Below are positions 12,173-24,769 of a stretch of 64,000 bases of DNA, piece by piece. A program made the translations under genes and the position numbers. The notes below the pieces were generated by a model. That model was not told where the DNA came from. It made no database searches and saw nothing but the letters and a program-made list of their open reading frames with translations. Origin of the DNA: Henckelia pumila (lineage: Eukaryota; Streptophyta; Magnoliopsida; Lamiales; Gesneriaceae); contig NC_133120.1 of NCBI RefSeq assembly GCF_033568475.1, forward strand, positions 88,430,151 to 88,494,150, in the 5' to 3' direction. Position 1 is the stretch's first letter, and each line of letters begins with the position of its first letter.

Positions 12173-12796
12173 TGAGGCACCGTTTGGTTTGAGATATGAT
12201 ATAAGTAATATATAGATAAGTAATATAATGTAATAAAAATAAATAAGAAATAATAGTTAAAATTGTATTGAATTTGATTGATAGATTATGGTTTATTTGA
12301 TTTGATTGATTAAATTTTATATAAAAATGTTAAATGACTATTTTGTCCTTTTAACAATAAATAAAACTATATTATTTATAAGATGTAATATAGTAATTTG
12401 AATTCAATGATTTGATTGATGTGAGATAAATAATTAATGATTTGATTGATGTAAAATAAATAGTTAATATATAGATAAATAATATGATGAGAAGAACGTG
12501 TGATGAGATGAATTATATATATATTAGTAATATCGTGAACAGAACAATGAGACACCGTTTGGTTTGAGTGATATGATAAGTAATCCATGGATAAGTAATA
12601 AAATGTAAATTAAAAATAAAAAATAAAAAATAGTTAATACATTATTTGATTTGATGGATAGATTATAATTTATTTGATTTAATTGATGTAAAATTATTAA
12701 TTAATAAATAGATAAATAATATGACAAAAATAAGGCGTAACTAATTAGGATAAATTATACATAGATTAATAATATATCAAACCAAACAATGCCTCA
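12173..12796. mobile_element. Tandem MITE dimer
   Basis: The left end reads TGAGGCACCGTTTGGTTTGA; the right end on the other strand reads TGAGGCATTGTTTGGTTTGA, 18 of 20 identical. A third copy of the terminus, TGAGACACCGTTTGGTTTGA, lies inside at 12548-12567 in the same orientation as the left end. The sequence before it (about 12505-12547) resembles a degenerate right end. This fits two head-to-tail copies, 12173-12547 and 12548-12796. The interior is AT-rich with recurring GATTTGATTGATG. I could not identify a target-site duplication. Confidence 0.7.
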
Positions 12797-13714
12797 AGTA
12801 TTGCTTATATGCTAAATTCAACGGTCCTAATGTATTTGAGGTCGTGAGGTCCATATCTGAATGAGTAAACTTCATTGCTCTAAATGAATCGGAGGCTTTG
12901 GATCCTGCATAACGACAATGTTCTTATGCTGGGATCGAAGCAACCATTTTATCTAATAGTTCCATTTTTTTGTCCAATTAATTTCATAATCAGCACAAAG
13001 TATACGTAGCTGTTACAAGTTATCTACATAACCAAGTTGTCCAAAAGACTTATATAAACTCACAACTGCTTTCAACTTCCCTACGAAAAGTAAAACAATG
13101 TATATAACATATATTCTCCAACCAACACCCTAACAACCATAAGAATTTCCCCATTTTGTTATTAAGCTGTCCACAGAACCGCATTGTTTATTAATGCATG
13201 ATTCCCTCTTTTATGTGTAAACAATGAAACATTGTGTATAATGGGCAATATACGTATACTTCTAAACAGCTTACTTGTAGGTGTAAATCTTTAAAAAAGC
13301 ATTCAGTTCCCCCCAAATATACTAATCTTTTTTTTTAATTAAACAAAAAAAAACAACCCAAAAATTTTAATTAAAGCATTCGATCACTTGCTTGCAATAC
13401 TAGGTCTTACATTGCATTCATACATATATACATGCATATACATGTAGATACACCCACACACGTGTATGTGTGTGTATAAGTTATATATATTACATGAGAC
13501 ACAAACGTGCACACCAATTATAAATGAGAGAAAAATATAAGACTTTGGTGTGTCCGCTTTCCAGGGTAGAAATTGGAATCATTGCCAACTATTTCACATA
13601 GCCTGTTTCGTCAAACTTGGTTTAGTAGTAATAATAATACAATAAAGAATACGGAGGGATCGGAAGATATGATGCAAAGTCCATTATTTCTTGATCAAGA
13701 CGAGAAGATCCAAT
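12797..13714. other. Intergenic and promoter region before the receptor kinase
   Basis: No gene is evident. The stretch contains a TA/CA/GT-rich patch near 13420-13490. The reading frame open upstream of 13715 begins with TTG, so I take the ATG at 13715 as the start of the next gene. Confidence 0.5.
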
Positions 13715-16673
13715 ATGTTACCTGCTCGTATTCACAACACATTACCAGCTGCAGCTCGAGTTGGCGTATATTTCCTACTTCTTTCCATATTAGCATTATC
13801 ATCAGGCGCTCTCCACGACTTCTTCCCCGAAGAGCGGGATGCATTGATTCAACTGAGAGAGAATGTGTATTCTAGTATCTTCAATCTGCATCGGAATTGG
13901 ACGGGACCTCCATGTAATAAGAACAACAGCAGCAGATGGGCCGGAGTCGGATGCTCCGATTGGCATGTCACACGTTTGGTTCTTGAAGGCATAAACTTGA
14001 CAGGCTCCCTTCACCCCACTACGTTGTTACAGAATTTGACGTTCTTGACCAAACTTAGCTTCATAAACAATAACCTGAATGGCCCTCTTCCAAATCTCAC
14101 AAATCTAATGCATTTGGAGCAAGTTCTCCTATCGAGAAATCGGTTTTCGGGATCTATACCCTCCGGTTATATCGACCTCCCGGATTTGATCGGATTGGAG
14201 CTTCAAGAGAATGACCTTTCGGGTTCGATTCCTCCTTTTGATCAGCAATCTTTAGTGGCTTTCAATGTCTCCCACAATCATCTACAAGGAAAGGTTCCTG
14301 AAACTCCTGTTCTGCAGAGATTTAGCACGAGTTCATTCGATAATAATTCTGGGTTGTGTGGGGATGGAGGAATAATCATTGGATTAAAACCTTGTCCGAA
14401 TCCTATTCCTTTCGCTCCGGCGCCGGTTCCTGAGGCTCCATGGCCTCCACCGGAAGGCAAAAATGGCAGCCGCGTCCTTAAATTATGGAGCATTGTGGTG
14501 ATAGCAGTGGCGGCAGCATTTATTCCTTTATGCATGGCTCTGGTTTTCCTATGTTATTGCCGTAGGACTGCTCAAGGAAGGCGAACAAAACACAAGCAAC
14601 AGCAGCCTCGTCAAGGTCTCTTTCTGTCTGTCTCTTATTGTGGGATGTAGTATTTAATAATTTTTCATACACGGAATCGTTTTAATTTAATTTAATTTTC
14701 ACTGATGAAATTTACATTTACGTTACATATATGATATATGTGCGTATGCGTGTGTGCGTGTGTTTTTATTTTTATTTTTTTTTTTAAAAAAAAAGGAGAA
14801 AGAAAGATGTACGTAGTCCTCCAAGAATTATTTAGAAAATTATTGAATGCTTGGTGTTTTCGAGAATTTTCTTTTAGATTCGGATTTGGTGTCTGAATAA
14901 TAGTTTTTTAAATTAAGCGTGATTAATTGGTAGGGATAATAGTATTATGTTATGATAATAAAAAAAATATGAAAGTCAAAACATGATAATGATTTAATTA
15001 AGCAGTACGATGCAAAGCATTAAAGAAAACGTTTGAAAAAAATACATACTTACATAGAAACCACTGCAAAAAGGAGTGGACGCGATAGATTTTCATTAAA
15101 GAGAAAGAAATATAAACAATGTAGTTCAAAAAATAGCATTACCTAATTCATTCTTCGGATTAATATTAATTTGTATATTCATACAACCTGTAGATATTGG
15201 AGAGAGCTCTAACAGAGGAAGAAGGTTGTGGCCGGAGTTCGCAGATGAACCAGAAAGCACACGCATGGAATTAAATTTCTTCCATAAACCCCTACTGTTT
15301 GACTTGGATGATTTGCTGCGCGGCGCGGCTCAAGTCATCGGACGACAAGGAAAGCTAGGCACCACTTACAAGGTTATTCTCGAGTGTGGCTTGGCCGTGG
15401 CTGTGAAGAGAGTCAAAGAAATGGGCACATTGAGCAAGAAAGATTTCGCGCAACAGATGCATTTGCTGGGGAATGTGAGGCACGAAAACCTGGTCGAGAT
15501 TATTGCGTTTCACTACTCGAAAGAGGAGAAATTGATTGTCTGTGAGTTCGTTCCTGATGGCAACTTGTTCAGCCTTCTACACGGTTAGTACTAGTCATGA
15601 TGTTTCACTGCCATGCAACATGTAGATGTACAAGATTTGCATGAATGGTGTTGGTGGCCGGTCAGACCATTATTGTTTTCGATTACAAACATTGGGTGGG
15701 GCTGGGGGCGGGTTCAAACACGTCTTCTCTTCATGCACCTGAGAGAGGTATACGTCACTTCACTTAGGTCAGGTGATGATAGCGTCAGAGCATCATCTCA
15801 GTTACGTTGCAATGTCACAGAACTGAAGTGATGGTAGACTAATGTTAAAATTTTGCCCCATAATAAGTACATGCACACCAATGGCATGTGACTGAAGCAA
15901 CTATTCTACATTCTCCATACCGCCATCGCCACAGTTCCTTAACCATCGTGCTTGGTCCATGCACATAGATGAATCAACAAGTCCACCATCATTATTTACT
16001 TAATTTTAACGCCTACCTTGCAACTTATTCTGACAGGAAATATTTTGTTTAAATAAATGCAGAGTATAGAGGAGCTGGAAGAATTCCCTTGGATTGGACT
16101 GCAAGATTATCCATAATCAAAGATATAGCGAAGGCTCTAGAGTTCCTCCATCAATGCTTGGATTCACAGAGGGTTCCACATGGAAACCTCAAGTCTTCTA
16201 ATGTTCTAATCCAACGGTTAGATGATGGCAATTTTCGAATAAAGCTAACAGATTATGGATTCTTACCTCTGGTCACGCCCCAGAAGCTGGCAGTGGGAAA
16301 AACCCCGGAATTTTTGTCCGGGAAAAAGCCGACTAACAAGGCAGATGTATATTGCTTTGGTATTCTTCTATTAGAAATCGTAACAGGAAAAGTTCCATGC
16401 CCTTTAACAGGATCAGGTAGCAGCAGCAGTAGGGCTAGTAGTGATCAGGGTCAAGGTGATGCTGATCTATCGAGTTGGGTTAGGGCAGCTGTAAACAACG
16501 ACTGGTCAACAGATATTTTGGATGTGGAAATACTAGGGGAGAAGGAAGGATATGATGAAATGTTAAAGCTCACGAATATAGCTCTGGAGTGCACCGATAT
16601 GGTGCCAGAAAGGAGGCCTCGGATGAGCCATGTCTCCAGCAAGATACAAGACATGCTTCACCACATTAACTAG
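13715..16673 (+). CDS. LRR receptor-like protein, probable inactive kinase (LRR-III type)
   Basis: Exons 13715-14615, 15194-15583 and 16063-16673 join in phase to give 633 residues. A signal peptide (about 16-33, YFLLLSILALSSG) leads into an LRRNT region with a WXGVGC-like motif, a few LRRs (NLTFLTKLSF, NRFSGSIP, NDLSGSIP), a Pro-rich stretch and a single membrane segment (about 257-281). The kinase-like domain keeps the beta-3 lysine (AVKRVK, about Lys371). However, HRD is HGN (HGNLKSSN, about 473), DFG is DYG (about 494), APE is TPE and the helix-C glutamate appears lost. Loss of the catalytic Asp makes it a likely pseudokinase that signals by scaffolding at the plasma membrane, as for several LRR-III proteins. 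The ligand is unknown. The first intron is about 580 bp. Confidence 0.88.
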
Positions 16674-17602
16674 TTAAGAGTTGTAATTTTGTATCCATTG
16701 GTTACCAATTGAGTCACGCTGGACAAATTCTATTTACAGACAAATATTTAAATCTAACGAGTAAATTAAATTCACACCAGACCAATTCTTTGGGGCACAG
16801 AATTAATTGATCTTAGGGAAAATCCCCAACATTAGAACATCTGCGACTGAAATTACACCAAGCAGTATGCTTTCTATTGTTATTGTTCGAATTTAAATGA
16901 TAGGCATTTGTTCAGTTTCGAGCACAATGACAGATGACACAAGGCAATCGAACCATTTTGCTAACAAAGCTCCTACTCAAGCTTATTTGGAATTTGTTTT
17001 TCCATACACTATGCTCTAAAGAACATCATCTGTGGCAGGCACTTAAACTTGGATGTAGTAAAAAACGTTACATGTGGGAAAATGATAACAAAATGCTAAT
17101 AAACAAATGGAAATTCAGCCATTCCGGTCTAAGTTCATGCTGAAGACATCATCATCAGGTATATATTTAATCTCTTTTCAAGTTTGAAGCTCAGGAGAAT
17201 ATGAAGAAGTACTAGGATAATTATACATATATATTGGATTATCATTATTTACGTGTTATTTGACCGAATTTCAAACATAAGCTATCAATTTGATTCATTT
17301 GCAAATAACAAGAACTCTACTTACATCAGCTTTTAAACTTGACATGGTTCCTTCTAACAGCTTTAGGTATCGCAACCTATACAGAGGCTTGTAGTCCAGT
17401 CCTAATGTCACTTGGATATCATAAAAAAATTTCCAGAACAAATCAAGAAAGAACCAATAATACATACTTCTGCTACAATTTTGACTTTTCACAAATATGT
17501 AAATCATCCATAAATTTTAAGAAAATATTGCAACCAATAGATGTTTTACTTACCATAAAATCTGTAAATAGTCTTCGCAAAACTGAATCAAAACTCCAAT
17601 CC
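16674..17602. other. Intergenic region between convergent genes
   Basis: The receptor kinase (+) and CLC gene (-) converge here. I see no gene; short reading frames on both strands resemble nothing I recognise. The 3' UTRs of both genes should lie within it. Confidence 0.5.
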
Positions 17603-20600
17603 TCAATTTTTTATTTTTTCCCAGCTGAGAGCCTCCTGAATTGTAAAAGCTCTGTGTCCAGAAAAGGCAACACACGTGAAAAACTGCAAAGATTTCTTCA
17701 TGATATACATACCAAGCATGTCCAACTTGGGGACCAAAATAAATTATCATAGAAGCATCAGCTATTCAGTTAGATCCATCCATAAGAATTTTAATCAATT
17801 CCATGTTACTAAAAAATTTCCAACCATTTTCTGATAATGATTCGTTCACCCTTATAGCTCAAGTCAAAGTTGAAACCGATGTATCATGTAAATCTTCATA
17901 GAAACTATATTTCCAAATTTATGTTGGGCTTGCGGGTGAAAATGTCATACCTCTTAGCAAGATCAATGGACTCTCTGTCTAAAAGACCAACAGGACAACC
18001 TCCAGAATCCACATGCTCCGTGATCACCGGTATTTGGCTTAATTTATGTTTATTCATAATAGTTAGAGCAGTGAGGAGGCTTGTATTCGGGGTCACTGTC
18101 CATGTCACACGACACCTTTCAGCAGAGGAGGAACATAGTTTCGATACTTTAAGTACCTGTATTCAAAATTTCCAAACAGCCAATGTAATTTGGATAGCTA
18201 CAGAGCAGGACGTTTAACACTGAGATATGTAAGACTCAAATGGAACTGATCATAGAAAAAACACGCACAAGTTTATTTGTTTGAAACAAAACAAATCATA
18301 TTTTTCTGTCACTATCCTCATTATAATTGAGAGCGAATATTTGTGTTTGTACACAAAATAGTCATATCTCTATATATACAAAGAAGGCAGCTGGATTTGC
18401 TAGCCAAGAGGGGAAGTACTCTGCTACAGAATGAGGAAATTAGTGTATATGTGGCACAAGATTCGACATGTCACACGTGTTAATTGAAAGATCGGAAAAC
18501 AAAGTTATGCATCATATTATTGTCTGCATCATCATAAGTGTTACCTGAGGTTTTCCGTTTTTTGTCTTTGATGATTCGATGAACTGCTGTATATCACTGA
18601 GAGTGATCTGACCAATAAGCTGATTTTTGCCATCCACTATTACTGCACAAGATTGCTTCTTTTCCAGCATGAGACACACCACTTCTGTAAGTGAAGAGCT
18701 CATCAGTACTGTGACATACTGTTTTCTCATTGCCTCTGAAACCAGAATTTCATTTGCCAAGTCGTCGTCATAATCATCATTAAGGCAAAGTGAATTCTCA
18801 AGATCACAAATGCTACTCCCATCTGATTTATCCATATAAGAGGAAGAAATAGAGTTCTGAACACTTGTGGCATCAGAATATTCTTCTGGTGCAGCTGCTC
18901 CAACCTTTGTATCTTTCGATTCTCCTGTATTATCAGCGGTGCTTCTCCTTGTTGGCAGGGCTTTTACCCATGAAGACAGACCCACAGCTCCCAAAAGTGG
19001 AAGAACTATTCTATAATCCTGTGTTAGTTCAAAGAGAAGTAAAACTGCGGTAAGAGGTACCTCACATACCCCAGCTAGAGTAGCGGCCATGCCAACCTGT
19101 GTTAAAAAATCCACTCAAATTTTAAATACTACTCCTGAAGACAAAAAATTTACAGCATGTGACATCAGTTTATCACGCAGTGCAGAGATTCCTCATGCAA
19201 AAAGAGTTTTGTTGATACAGGAAAAAATTAAGGATTTTCATTTCTGAAAATTGCCAATTGTTCAAGTGATCGACTTCATTTTCATCGCAGGCTTTGGAAG
19301 TTGAGTGTCAAGAGAAAAATTGACCATAATTAAACCATCATTTTCCTTCCAAAACAAAGATGAATAAGGCCAACAAACAAGCAGAAAAATGAAGATGAAA
19401 TTTTATAATCTTTGAGGATCTTGCAACAATTCGATATAAACTTAAAATTGTGGAAAAAATTTATCGACGCCAAAAAATGAATTTTCTAACCCAGGGAAGG
19501 CACTGCATACCCTGGACCATATATTGCTCTGTGAATCAGGAAGAAGGAATAAACCAAAAGGTAACTGTGCAGGCACAATAAGAAACTTAAAAATTAAAAA
19601 TGAGTATAGAACTCAAAAGACTATAAAGAGTAAAAAGATAGCAATTATGCAATCCAAGAAATTTATATATACCAGGCCATATGCTTGGGGGGAAGCAACT
19701 TCCAAGATTGATAGATGAAAGATTGGATTTGATACTGAAAACAGATAACCAACAACTTTCCCATAGGCCATTCCTGCAGCAGCACCAATAAATAAAGATG
19801 GGGCATAGTAACCTCCCACTAATCCACAAGCTCTACAAAAAGAAGTTGCTAATATTTTGACTAACACCACCTGAAGCAACAGATAAGCAGAGAGGCCCTC
19901 CACAAATGGGCGAGTTTCCAATAGAAGGTCAACATTCTGAAATCCCCAGTATAGAATCTCAGGATATGCCAATGCTATAAGCCCGACAGCCAAGCCACCA
20001 AGTATGGGAAATGCTGCTTTTGGTATCCCGACAGCTCTTTGAATTTCATCACACAAAACCAGCATAAATGATGTGGACTTTGACAAGGCAATTGAAACTA
20101 AGCCACATAGCACCCCCAGCAACAAATAAAGTGGCAGTTCTGAACTGACAAGAGCACAGATTAAAGTTTAAACCTTGAATTCCTCGAATAAAATTTCAAG
20201 AATAATGCATTGTACAATAATTTGACATATAATTGTAATAAGAATGCAGATAACGATACATATGAAAGTGAAATGATATCAGATATCATGAAGCTAAAAT
20301 TGTTTCATGAATCATATTTCCAAGTGCAACACGTGCACACAGCAGTATTAAATTAGTGCTAAAATTTTACCAAATAAAGCATCACTGATTTAATATGTGA
20401 GAGTTCATGTACTACACATTAAGCTTCTACATTATTCGTGACTAGTGAAGGATCAACACCATGAGATAACAAACAGAAGAAGAAAAGAATTTAAACAGTT
20501 ACCACTTGGAGAACGAAAGTCATAAACTGGAACAGAAAAAGCTGGCTCAGAGCCCAGTCCAACTTCTGATATGACAGAAGCTATTACAGCACTCAGAATC

Positions 20601-22672
20601 ACCATTGAAGTTGTATTCGTTAAGGATAAGGATGATTCCGTAGGTGATGGCCACAAAACTGACTCCACAGCAAAAAAGCAACCGGCAACAGCAGCGTTGA
20701 AACCTCGATGTAGCGAAAAAGGGAAAGTTTTCAATTCAACTTTACCAAATTTTTTTTTAGGTTATCATCAACCTTTATAGACCAGAGTGATATGTGAGCT
20801 CTTGAGATAAGTAAAAGAGAGATTTCGTATGTGGAAAATATGGAACATTGAACTCATTACAATTCATATAAGGCCAAAAAGCTTTTCCATTCGCAGCCGA
20901 GCAACAGTACCTTATTTTTCAGATTATCAACCATGTTTAGCAGATGTAACCAATATAGTCCGGCAAATAAGATTGCTCTATGCCCAGATATTGAATCCTC
21001 AACACGCCTACTCTTATTTTTTGCTGATTCCCTTGGTCAATTTTTACATGGAGATATTGATTACCCTCAAATTTTCTAATTTCAAATTTTTAGTTTTGTT
21101 TCTCATAAGTTCCAACCTTCATATAATGAGGCTTTAATTATCAACTGCATGACCATACAAATTAAATGAAAAAACAGGTTTTTTTTGGCACGGTTATAAA
21201 ATTTACAAAATTTAAATGATTAATAAGAACAGACAAATTCCAGACAATTAAAAGAATAGCCCTTCTCACATAGTTCTTCTACATTACTGCTCATTACCAT
21301 CTCAGACAATTCATTTCTAGGCCATCATCCTTTTACAGAAATGTATTCAGAAATTTGATTCAGGCATATACTAAATCAAAGACGCAGTTGTCGAGTAAGA
21401 CAACAGAAGGAATATATTGATGACATAATAAACTAGTATAATATGATTATGACAAACCAGAAGAAAGTCCGGCAGCTGACCCTGCAGCCCTGAGTGACAG
21501 CTTTCTTTGACCACCATTATCAACAAGTGTACCCACTCCTTTGGCAACAGAGACTCCTATCTCAACACTTGGTCCTTCTGGTCCCAATGAGTTCCCTGTT
21601 CCTAAGGTGACACAAGCAGCCACAGTATTCAGGACTGGCTTTAATGTGGATTTTAAGTTTGAAACGACAGATCCACGAGTCGAATTATCTATAGCAGCTT
21701 GAATCAATTTCAACACACTAACTGCCAGTCCTCCAAAAGTTGGAATAAAGATTACGCGTGCCCATTTTGCTTCAAGGGGTTCCTCTCTCAACCACGAGGC
21801 ACCTTGATTTGGGATTCCATCCCAGCAGAAGTCACGTATTTCATGCACCTGATAGGTCATAATTTTCAGTTAGCAGGGCCAACAAGCATACATCCGATTA
21901 ATTTAACTACGATCTTCCAGATGCCCGAGGATATAGTTCCGAAATCTAGTGTTGTACAATACAAGGTCTGAAGAAAGGGGAAAGGTGCAGATTAACCTGC
22001 CAGTGCGTAACAATAGCATATAATGGATAGGTGAGACTGCCAGAAACAATTTCTAGGCACAAAAAATTAAAAGTACGGGACTTAAATGCCATGAAACTGA
22101 AATCTATAGATACTACTAATTGGTAGATGAATTTTGGTTTGTACCGCGTAGTTGAAGAGGACAACACTGATGCCAGTGAAAAGACCTACAAAGCAAGCAG
22201 ATAAAATAGAGGAATCGCCACCGAACTGTAATCCTCGCAGTTTATCATAATTATTATCACTTCTACCACTGCCATCGCCATTCTGATCAGGTTCAGGGAC
22301 TTTCACAGCTTCCAGATTAGAAGAAGCTTCTGCAGCCATGGATGATTGATCGTCACCAAGCAACTCCAGCTTCTTCTCTTCCTCCAATTCCTCCTCATAC
22401 TGAGCTCTGCTGGGGGAAACGCAGCGGCAAAGGCGTCGAGGAATGGCGGTGGACGACGCTGAGCAATAAAATCTATATAAAGAGCCTCGGGGTTGGTATG
22501 CAAGCAAAGCAGAGCTACTGATCAGACATAGCGATTGGCGGCGGCGGCGGCTGTAGCAATCGTGCCTTACGTAGGAGGAAGATGACGGTGGTGCCAATCC
22601 ACCGTCATTATTATTTCCGGCAATAGCAGCGGCGGGAGTAGCGGCGGATGAGACAGTTAGCGCAATATTCAT
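17603..22672 (-). CDS. CLC-e: Chloride channel/transporter CLC-e (plastid), 7 exons
   Basis: Exons on the minus strand are 22672-22145, 21848-21458, 20703-20503, 20139-19673, 19096-18545, 18156-17951 and 17651-17603, all GT..AG and in phase, giving 797 residues. The N-terminus (about 1-80) is Ser/Arg-rich and poor in acidic residues, like a plastid transit peptide. The CLC core carries GNSLGPEGPSVEIG (about 255-272, with the glutamate of the gating motif), GFNAAVAGCFFAVE and GGYYAPSLFIG. Two CBS domains follow (VSEAMRKQYVTV and TWTVTPNTSLL). The sequence closely follows what I recall of Arabidopsis CLC-e, placed in thylakoid membranes and linked to anion balance. The last exon is only 49 bp; it ends WEKIKN then a stop. 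The ATG at 22672 is chosen because the frame further upstream opens only with TTG. Confidence 0.92.
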
Positions 22673-22794
22673 TTGTACACACCACTCCCTCCCTTTCTTG
22701 TGTCCACCCAATCGTAAATAAGCAAACTTCCCACGTCACTTTCTTCTTTATCCATTCATTTTTTTCCTCCAAAAATTAGTAGTGTCGATTTGCA

Positions 22795-23165
22795 ATTGCA
22801 TTGCAATGTGTTTGGATGTCCAAAAGAACTTGGAATCGTATTTTGATTTGAAATTGCAATTGAAATTTTATTTTAGTGTTTGGCAAAATGTTAAAATATA
22901 TTTTGGAATTTGATGGTATAAAATTTGAATAAATGATATTTTGTAAGAAAATTATGAAGAAAACTTGAAATTTATAATTAAAGTATATAATTTTATTATT
23001 AAAAATAATTTTATTGTTTTAAAATCCGATCAGTTTTGTTAGAATTTCAATTAATTAAATGAAATCTCATCAAATATCAATCTCATTTTGAAATCTCATT
23101 TTGTCAAACACTAAAACAGAATCCTATTAAATTTCATGATTCCAAATAGTATGTTAGGAAACAAG
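22795..23165. mobile_element. MITE with long imperfect inverted-repeat arms
   Basis: The left arm holds TTTTAGTGTTTGGCAAAATG (about 22872) and the right arm holds its near reverse complement CATTTTGTCAAACACTAAAA (about 23098). Both arms also share GGAATC and AAATTTTAT-like segments nearer the ends. The interior is AT-rich and non-coding. The exact ends and target-site duplication are unclear. A further GTTTGGAT-like motif at about 23620 on the other strand suggests another related end. Confidence 0.5.
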
Positions 23166-23308
23166 AGATTGCGGAAAAATTACTAAGAGCGTGTTTTCGA
23201 ATTTTGATCATGTACACTTATACAAACAATGAGTATGTGTTTAAAATTTAAAAACACAAAGATGTATATGCTTAAAATTTGAAAATACATAAAGTTATAA
23301 GATCATTC

Positions 23309-23351
<43 letters not shown>

Positions 23352-24184
23352 TTTAATCCTCTCAAAATTAGAGAGAGTGTATGCGATTAATCTTAAATAT
23401 TGATATATACACATTTTACCCCGGCTAGTTTTTCAAAATTATTTTAATTTTATGGTAGTTAGGATGAATTTTAAGTTCATCCAATAAAGTGATGATTTAA
23501 AATTTTTTTTAATTCATCTAAATAATGTATAAATAATTAAACTATAAATTTGAGATTTCTCTATATTTTATAGTTAACACTAAAATTATAACCAAAATCT
23601 ATGGATTTAAAATACTTCAATCCAAACGCAACCTAAGGGACATACAAGATATCTTGTTTCGTTGGTCTTTTGTCAGTAGAATTTAGCATGCATCCGATCC
23701 TTTGACTCAAGATTCTGGTTTTCCGTCTATATATGGAATTAATCTCCCTAAAAAACAGATCGATGCATGCATGGCTGAATAAAGAGGTAATTATTGGATA
23801 GATTGTTTCAGTCCATATTTATCGGCCGTCATTCTCGATAATCATGATTTCGACTACATAGACGTGTATGAATTATGATCTTTGAATATAATGGCGCCAA
23901 AAACTGATCCCCATAAAGCTTTCAGACAACCAGAGAATTTCAGAATTAGGATCATCTTCATTGTAGCACACATGACCATAAATGAACAACTTTTGTGAAT
24001 CTGTTACATTAAATTATCAATCCAAGAATCAACAATTTTATGACAAAGATCCAAGCAAACAAAAAGGTCTGTTTTTTTTTTAACCTTCCCCGTTTTGAAC
24101 ACAAATTAAAACTGCCATCAACAGCTTAATTTGAAAGTACGTAACATATATATATATATCAGTATGAATTAGGAACCGCACAAT
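23166..24184. other. AT-rich intergenic region
   Basis: I see no gene. An (AT)n microsatellite lies at about 23312-23343. The rest is AT-rich without a recognisable element. Confidence 0.5.
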
Positions 24185-24450
24185 GCAAGGTCCCCCTTTG
24201 CATTAATGTAGTGAGAAAATGAATGGCATTACGTTTCTGAAACATAATTAATAGGAGTCCGTGTCTAATTAGTTTGTTATTATTCAAAATCCCGGCCAGT
24301 AATTTTAAATTCATATGATACGAACTTTGAAGTAAATTTTTTAAATTTGTACTACCATTTAATTTCTTCGCACAGTTCATGATAGCATCTGAAATATTAT
24401 AGGAATTAAAAAATAGCGCAAGCTTAAGACATGAAATATAATATTTAATA
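24185..24450. repeat. Duplicated segment, copy A (3' of the CDK gene)
   Basis: This stretch shares long similarity with 33595-33650 (TTTGCATTAATGTA then TGAGAAAATGAATGGCATTA) and with 34270-34445 (TTTGTTATTATTCAAAAT, AATTTTAAATT, TTTGTACTACCATTT, ACAGTTCAT). In copy A the two blocks are nearly adjacent; in copy B about 0.6 kb separates them. No product is recognisable, although the minus strand is open in both. Confidence 0.7.
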
Positions 24451-24769
24451 TACTTATTAAGCTTAAAAAATACACATAAAAAGGTCTTTAATTATATATA
24501 TTCCAATCAATATCAATGGTTTGGAGTATTCGTCAATATATATATATATAACACCTGATTTAGAAAACTTAATTAAGATGAATTAGAACATAAAGTACTT
24601 TTACAATTTTACTATATATATATATATACACAATGAATGAATTATATATATATATATTAACAATTAATGTTTTCATCATAGCTAAAAGATGGATCATCAA
24701 ATGTTATGTTTACAGACGTGGATCGATCCATGAACCTCCAAATCAAACTAAACTAAAAATTATACATAA

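Noticed and set aside
13573-13875. Frame starting MESLPTISHSLF ahead of the receptor kinase
   Set aside because: It runs out of frame with the signal peptide and LRR region; the ATG at 13715 gives the family-like protein.
22673-22711. N-terminal extension of CLC-e by 13 residues
   Set aside because: The codon at 22711 is TTG, not ATG; the first ATG is at 22672 and opens a plausible transit peptide.
24159-24380. Minus-strand frame sharing a peptide with 33511-33819
   Set aside because: The shared peptide follows from the nucleotide duplication; no start context, domain or continuing homology supports a protein.
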